Positions 61,644 through 64,000 of a stretch of 64,000 bases of DNA are shown piece by piece. Source of the DNA: Nodosilinea sp. LEGE 06152 (GTDB lineage: Bacteria; Cyanobacteriota; Cyanobacteriia; Phormidesmidales; Phormidesmidaceae). The notes under the pieces are model-generated. The model did no database searches, was not told the DNA's origin, and saw only the letters and a program-made list of their open reading frames with translations. The DNA lies in NCBI RefSeq assembly GCF_015207525.1, contig NZ_JADEWR010000010.1, forward strand, positions 75,305-139,304. The letters run 5' to 3'. The first letter of the stretch is position 1. Every line of letters begins with the position of its first letter. Position numbers and translations under genes: made by a program.

Positions 61644-62165
61644 ATGGCTTCTGAACGCACAACTGAAATCAATGAGAAATCTACTAACGACCTGTTTCAG
61701 CGCTACCAAGCGCTGTCCGTAGACGACAAACTGGCGTTGCTCTACTACCTCTACGAGGCAATGGGCGACTCAATCACTCCGGCCGCGCCCGAAGCCGCCG
61801 ATCCTGAACTGGCTGAGCCGTTGGTTAAGGGGCTATTCAATCTTTCAGAGGACGAACAGCTAGAGGCCATGCGCAGCGTGGTGCGCAAAGAGCACAGCGA
61901 TACATCGGAGCGCTACGGCGGCCTCAGCGCCAACAACCAGCTGCTGGTGTGGTACGGCTGGGCCCAGGCCATGGGCAAACAAATTGTGGGTATGCCCAGC
62001 GACTACCAGGCCGAAGGCCCAGTGAGTGAGATTCTCTCTGCCATTAAGGGAATGGAGTTTCAGTCGCAGATTTCGCTACTGCGCGAAGCCGCCACCCAGA
62101 TGGGCTTTAGCAATGTCACCGCCCCCCCTCCCCTGGCCGAAACTGGCGTAACCGACAGCTTGTAG
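61644..62165 (+). CDS. helical carotenoid protein (OCP N-terminal domain only)
   Basis: A 173-residue all-helical protein with start ATG 61644 (a TTG at 61626 is also possible). The blocks LFQRYQALSVDDKLALLYYL, YEAMGDSITPAAPEA, NNQLLVWYGWAQAMGKQIVG and ILSAIKGMEFQSQISLLREA follow the N-terminal domain of the orange carotenoid protein. The C-terminal NTF2-like regulatory domain is absent, so this is a helical carotenoid protein. These bind a keto-carotenoid and quench singlet oxygen or, in some, phycobilisome excitation. No separate C-terminal homologue or crtW is in this window. Confidence 0.9.
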   Translation: MASERTTEINEKSTNDLFQRYQALSVDDKLALLYYLYEAMGDSITPAAPEAADPELAEPLVKGLFNLSEDEQLEAMRSVVRKEHSDTSERYGGLSANNQLLVWYGWAQAMGKQIVGMPSDYQAEGPVSEILSAIKGMEFQSQISLLREAATQMGFSNVTAPPPLAETGVTDSL

Positions 62166-62478
62166 AAAGCATGTGGCCCCGGCATCTTTGAAGGATCGGG
62201 GCCGCAGTAGAACCTTCAAGTTCAAGCCACTATCGGTGGTTTTCGAGCTGGTCGCGCGCCAGGAAATGGCTATTTGCGCTGTTGCTGAGGCGTAACCCCG
62301 AGTTAGATCAGGCGATCGCCCCCACCGCTCTACCGCCTCGGCATGGATGTTGGCCGTGCCGAGCTGACCGCCACCGTGGGTATAGCTGGTGCCACCTCCA
62401 GTGTTGTCGACAGCGACGCTGAAAAAGAGCGGTAAAAACGTCTCACGGCAGACTGGCTTTGGCATTAAATTTTTACCG
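62166..62478. other. spacer between OCP-N gene and lipase gene
   Basis: About 310 bases between convergent genes. GGCCCCGGCATCTTTGAAGG followed by ATCGGGGCC at 62174-62203 forms a hairpin (GGCCCCG / CGGGGCC), a probable terminator of the OCP-N gene. The open frame on the minus strand (62076-62465) has no family features. Confidence 0.5.
62173..62203 (+). terminator. hairpin after OCP-N gene
   Basis: GGCCCCG (about 62174-62180) pairs with CGGGGCC (about 62196-62202), a seven-bp GC stem eight bases after the stop codon. It has no clear T-run, so termination is likely but not sure. Confidence 0.5.
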
Positions 62479-63201
62479 CTAGGCGGCCTTGGCCTCGGCC
62501 TCTAGAGCCGCAATGTAGCCGTCGATCGAATGGTCATTAAAACGGCGGCTGAGCACTTGCCAGGTCCAGCGAGAGCCGAGCTGAATGGCTTCATCGACAT
62601 GGTCAAAGCCCTGCCAGGTGCGGGGAGTACGGGTGACAATATCCCAACCGTAGATAAAGCGGTAGCTGTTGGGAATGCGGCCATTGTAGGACTCGACCAT
62701 GGCTCGGTTGCCAACCCGGGGAGCGCCAAAGGTGTAGACCTCAAAGCTGAGGTCGCGCTTTTTGCCCAGGTTGTACTGGATATCGAGGGCGGCGACGGTG
62801 GCAAGAGCGCCCCCCAAACTGTGGCCAGTAACAATTACATGCTGGCCCTCAAACTTGTCCATCGCCTCTAGCAACGACTTGCGCACGGCAAAATAGGCCG
62901 ACATAAACCCCTGGTGAAACTTCACCTCTGAATTGCCGTCGCTGTAGGGGTAAATTTGCTGGCGAAACTGAAAGTTGTTGATCCAGTCGATGGACTTGTC
63001 GGAGCCGCGAAAGACAATGTAGAGGCGATCGCTGTTGAGCTGGTTTAGAATCGCCACCTGGGTATCGGTAAACCCATTGTCCTGGCTTTCAACAAACACT
63101 GGATCAATGTCGGGATAGGCCGAAAACCGCAGGCCGGTAAAATCGCGATAGATCTCCTGACACAGTCGGACGCATTTAAGGGCAAGGGCATAATCTACCA
63201 C
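62479..63201 (-). CDS. class 3 lipase family protein
   Basis: A 240-residue alpha/beta hydrolase. I take GTG 63201 as start (MVDYALALKCVRLCQEIYRD), after AGGAGAAAGATTCA; the earlier ATG (63249) would overlap the end of the peptidase gene. The lipase class 3 motif HVIVTGHSLGGALATVAALD has the nucleophile serine, VYTFGAPRVGNRAMVESYNG and later the Asp (YGWDIVTRTP) and His (FDHVDEAIQL or FNDHSIDGYI) complete the triad. It has no signal peptide. It may cleave acyl lipids such as galactolipids. It lies 26 bases after the peptidase gene on the same strand, probably in one transcript. Confidence 0.88.
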   Translation of the reverse strand: MVDYALALKCVRLCQEIYRDFTGLRFSAYPDIDPVFVESQDNGFTDTQVAILNQLNSDRLYIVFRGSDKSIDWINNFQFRQQIYPYSDGNSEVKFHQGFMSAYFAVRKSLLEAMDKFEGQHVIVTGHSLGGALATVAALDIQYNLGKKRDLSFEVYTFGAPRVGNRAMVESYNGRIPNSYRFIYGWDIVTRTPRTWQGFDHVDEAIQLGSRWTWQVLSRRFNDHSIDGYIAALEAEAKAA

Positions 63202-63227
63202 TGAATCTTTCTCCTGTTTTGAAGAAC

Positions 63228-64000
63228 CTAGGGTGCAGATACCGCCCACCAGGCCAGGGCGTAGGGCTGGGTGGGTTCACTGTGTACCTGCCGCTGAGCA
63301 ATAACTCTCAGTTTGTAGCGTCCGGTGGCCGGAATTTGATAAAAAATGTGTTCAACGCTGTCGACCTCGCTTACCGACGACCACACACTTTGGGAAATGT
63401 CGTCGCTATCGGCGGGCATGAGGTAGAGGTTGAGGTCGTTGAGCCCCTGATCGGTAAAGCTCTCACCGCGATCGTAGAGACCGTTTTGGTTGGCATCGGC
63501 CAGGGCGACGACCCGCTCCCAGGCCAGGGTCGCCGACAGAAAGCTTCCCCCCTGCAAAGGCGTCTCAAAGGCGTAGTCGTGCACGGTTGCCCCAGCAGAA
63601 GGCGCAAGTTCGGTGATGTTCCAGCCAACGACAGGCGCGGCCCGATCGGGGCCAAAGGCACCGGGCAGGAGCTGCTGGTAGGCGCGATAGGCGTTTAGGT
63701 GCCCGGTGCCCAGGTCTTTGTGAAGCGGAATTTTGGGGTCTTGGTAGGCATCAGACTCTAACCAGGAGCGGCCCGCGTTGTCGAGCAAAGTGCGGGTCAT
63801 GCCCAGGCGCAGGCCATCGCCCGTGTCTTTGACTTTGTCGGCTGAGTTGAGCAGCACCGCCTTCATTACCATAGGGTGGCGGCCCGCCAGCGGCCAGTGG
63901 GGTGCTCCGGCCCGAAACTGGCGATCGACTAGCTGCTGCATCAGGGCAATGGTGCCCGCCACGTGGGGCGAGGCAAAGCTGCTGCCGCTAGAGGTTCTGA
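63228..64000 (-). CDS. S8-family (subtilisin-like) peptidase, C-terminal part (partial)
   Basis: The frame is open from the window end at 64000 down to the stop at 63228, about 257 residues; the N-terminal part with the catalytic Asp and His lies outside. The edge contains the catalytic serine motif TSSGSSFASPHVAGTIALMQ, of the subtilase type GTSxAxPHVAG with Ser-Ser in place of Thr-Ser. After the catalytic domain a beta-rich domain of about 120 residues follows (LSATLAWERVVALADANQNG; LNLYLMPADSD; YKLRVIAQRQV), like a P-type or pre-peptidase domain. It is probably exported. The lipase gene follows on the same strand. Confidence 0.87.
   Translation of the reverse strand, partial: RTSSGSSFASPHVAGTIALMQQLVDRQFRAGAPHWPLAGRHPMVMKAVLLNSADKVKDTGDGLRLGMTRTLLDNAGRSWLESDAYQDPKIPLHKDLGTGHLNAYRAYQQLLPGAFGPDRAAPVVGWNITELAPSAGATVHDYAFETPLQGGSFLSATLAWERVVALADANQNGLYDRGESFTDQGLNDLNLYLMPADSDDISQSVWSSVSEVDSVEHIFYQIPATGRYKLRVIAQRQVHSEPTQPYALAWWAVSAP

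Noticed and set aside
62076..62465. 129-codon minus-strand frame after the OCP-N gene
   Set aside because: It overlaps the OCP-N gene end and its terminator hairpin; the glycine-rich translation shows no domain.
1..64000. CRISPR array, prophage, transposase or rRNA/tRNA genes
   Set aside because: No regular repeat-spacer pattern, phage structural genes, transposase motifs or RNA gene sequences were seen anywhere in the window.

Overview
This window is a stretch of cyanobacterial chromosome. The evidence is the many HIP1-type octamers (GCGATCGC) inside and between genes, and genes found only in oxygenic phototrophs: psaB (photosystem I), psbU (photosystem II), ycf54 (chlorophyll cyclase factor), a CRR7-family NDH-1 factor, menG (phylloquinone), Ycf51, crtD and a helical carotenoid protein. 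The fairly GC-rich coding style and gene families suggest a filamentous Leptolyngbya/Nodosilinea-like lineage. That placement is inference only. I see no rRNA, tRNA, CRISPR array or transposase.

Layout. 1-7.2 kb: the end of an oxidoreductase gene, a psaB gene with no psaA beside it, a CrtISO-like flavoprotein and a SpoIID-type protein. 7.2-11.6 kb is an AT-richer, repeat-rich accessory patch. It holds a DUF433/DUF5615 toxin-antitoxin-like pair, two membrane proteins, a truncated gene remnant, a gene frameshifted by a small repeat, several families of short dispersed repeats and an array of ten 21-bp tandem units. 11.6-31.5 kb is mostly core: HEAT protein, methyltransferase, LD-carboxypeptidase, glycosyltransferase, crtD, Ycf51, an alcohol dehydrogenase/aminotransferase pair, tatA-sppA, a pilin with a displaced start, and menG-DUF445.

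31.5-42 kb holds small enzymes (YciI, NTF2-like, amidohydrolase), prfC, a TerB/Mo-nitrogenase-C-domain protein, a DUF6671 protein and a second DUF433/DUF5615 pair. 42-64 kb holds a Wza/Wzc-like export pair, pdxJ, ycf54, a folD-crtE-PAP2 cluster, psbU, nadB, a cysteine desulfurase homologue, a pseudogene with one in-frame stop, CRR7, ferredoxin-sulfite reductase, a LysR regulator, a DM13 protein, a stand-alone OCP N-terminal-domain protein, a lipase and the end of a subtilase.

Recurring functions are photosynthesis and its pigments: crtE makes geranylgeranyl-PP, crtD and the CrtISO-like enzyme act on carotenoids, the OCP-N protein should bind a carotenoid, menG completes phylloquinone for photosystem I, and Ycf54 supports chlorophyll synthesis. 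The most notable observations are the solitary, substituted psaB; a very small mobile-looking repeat caught inserted into two other repeats and one gene; the 21-bp array; a 48-bp perfect palindrome; an unannotated 38-residue membrane peptide; and a possible DNA-binding tail on sulfite reductase.
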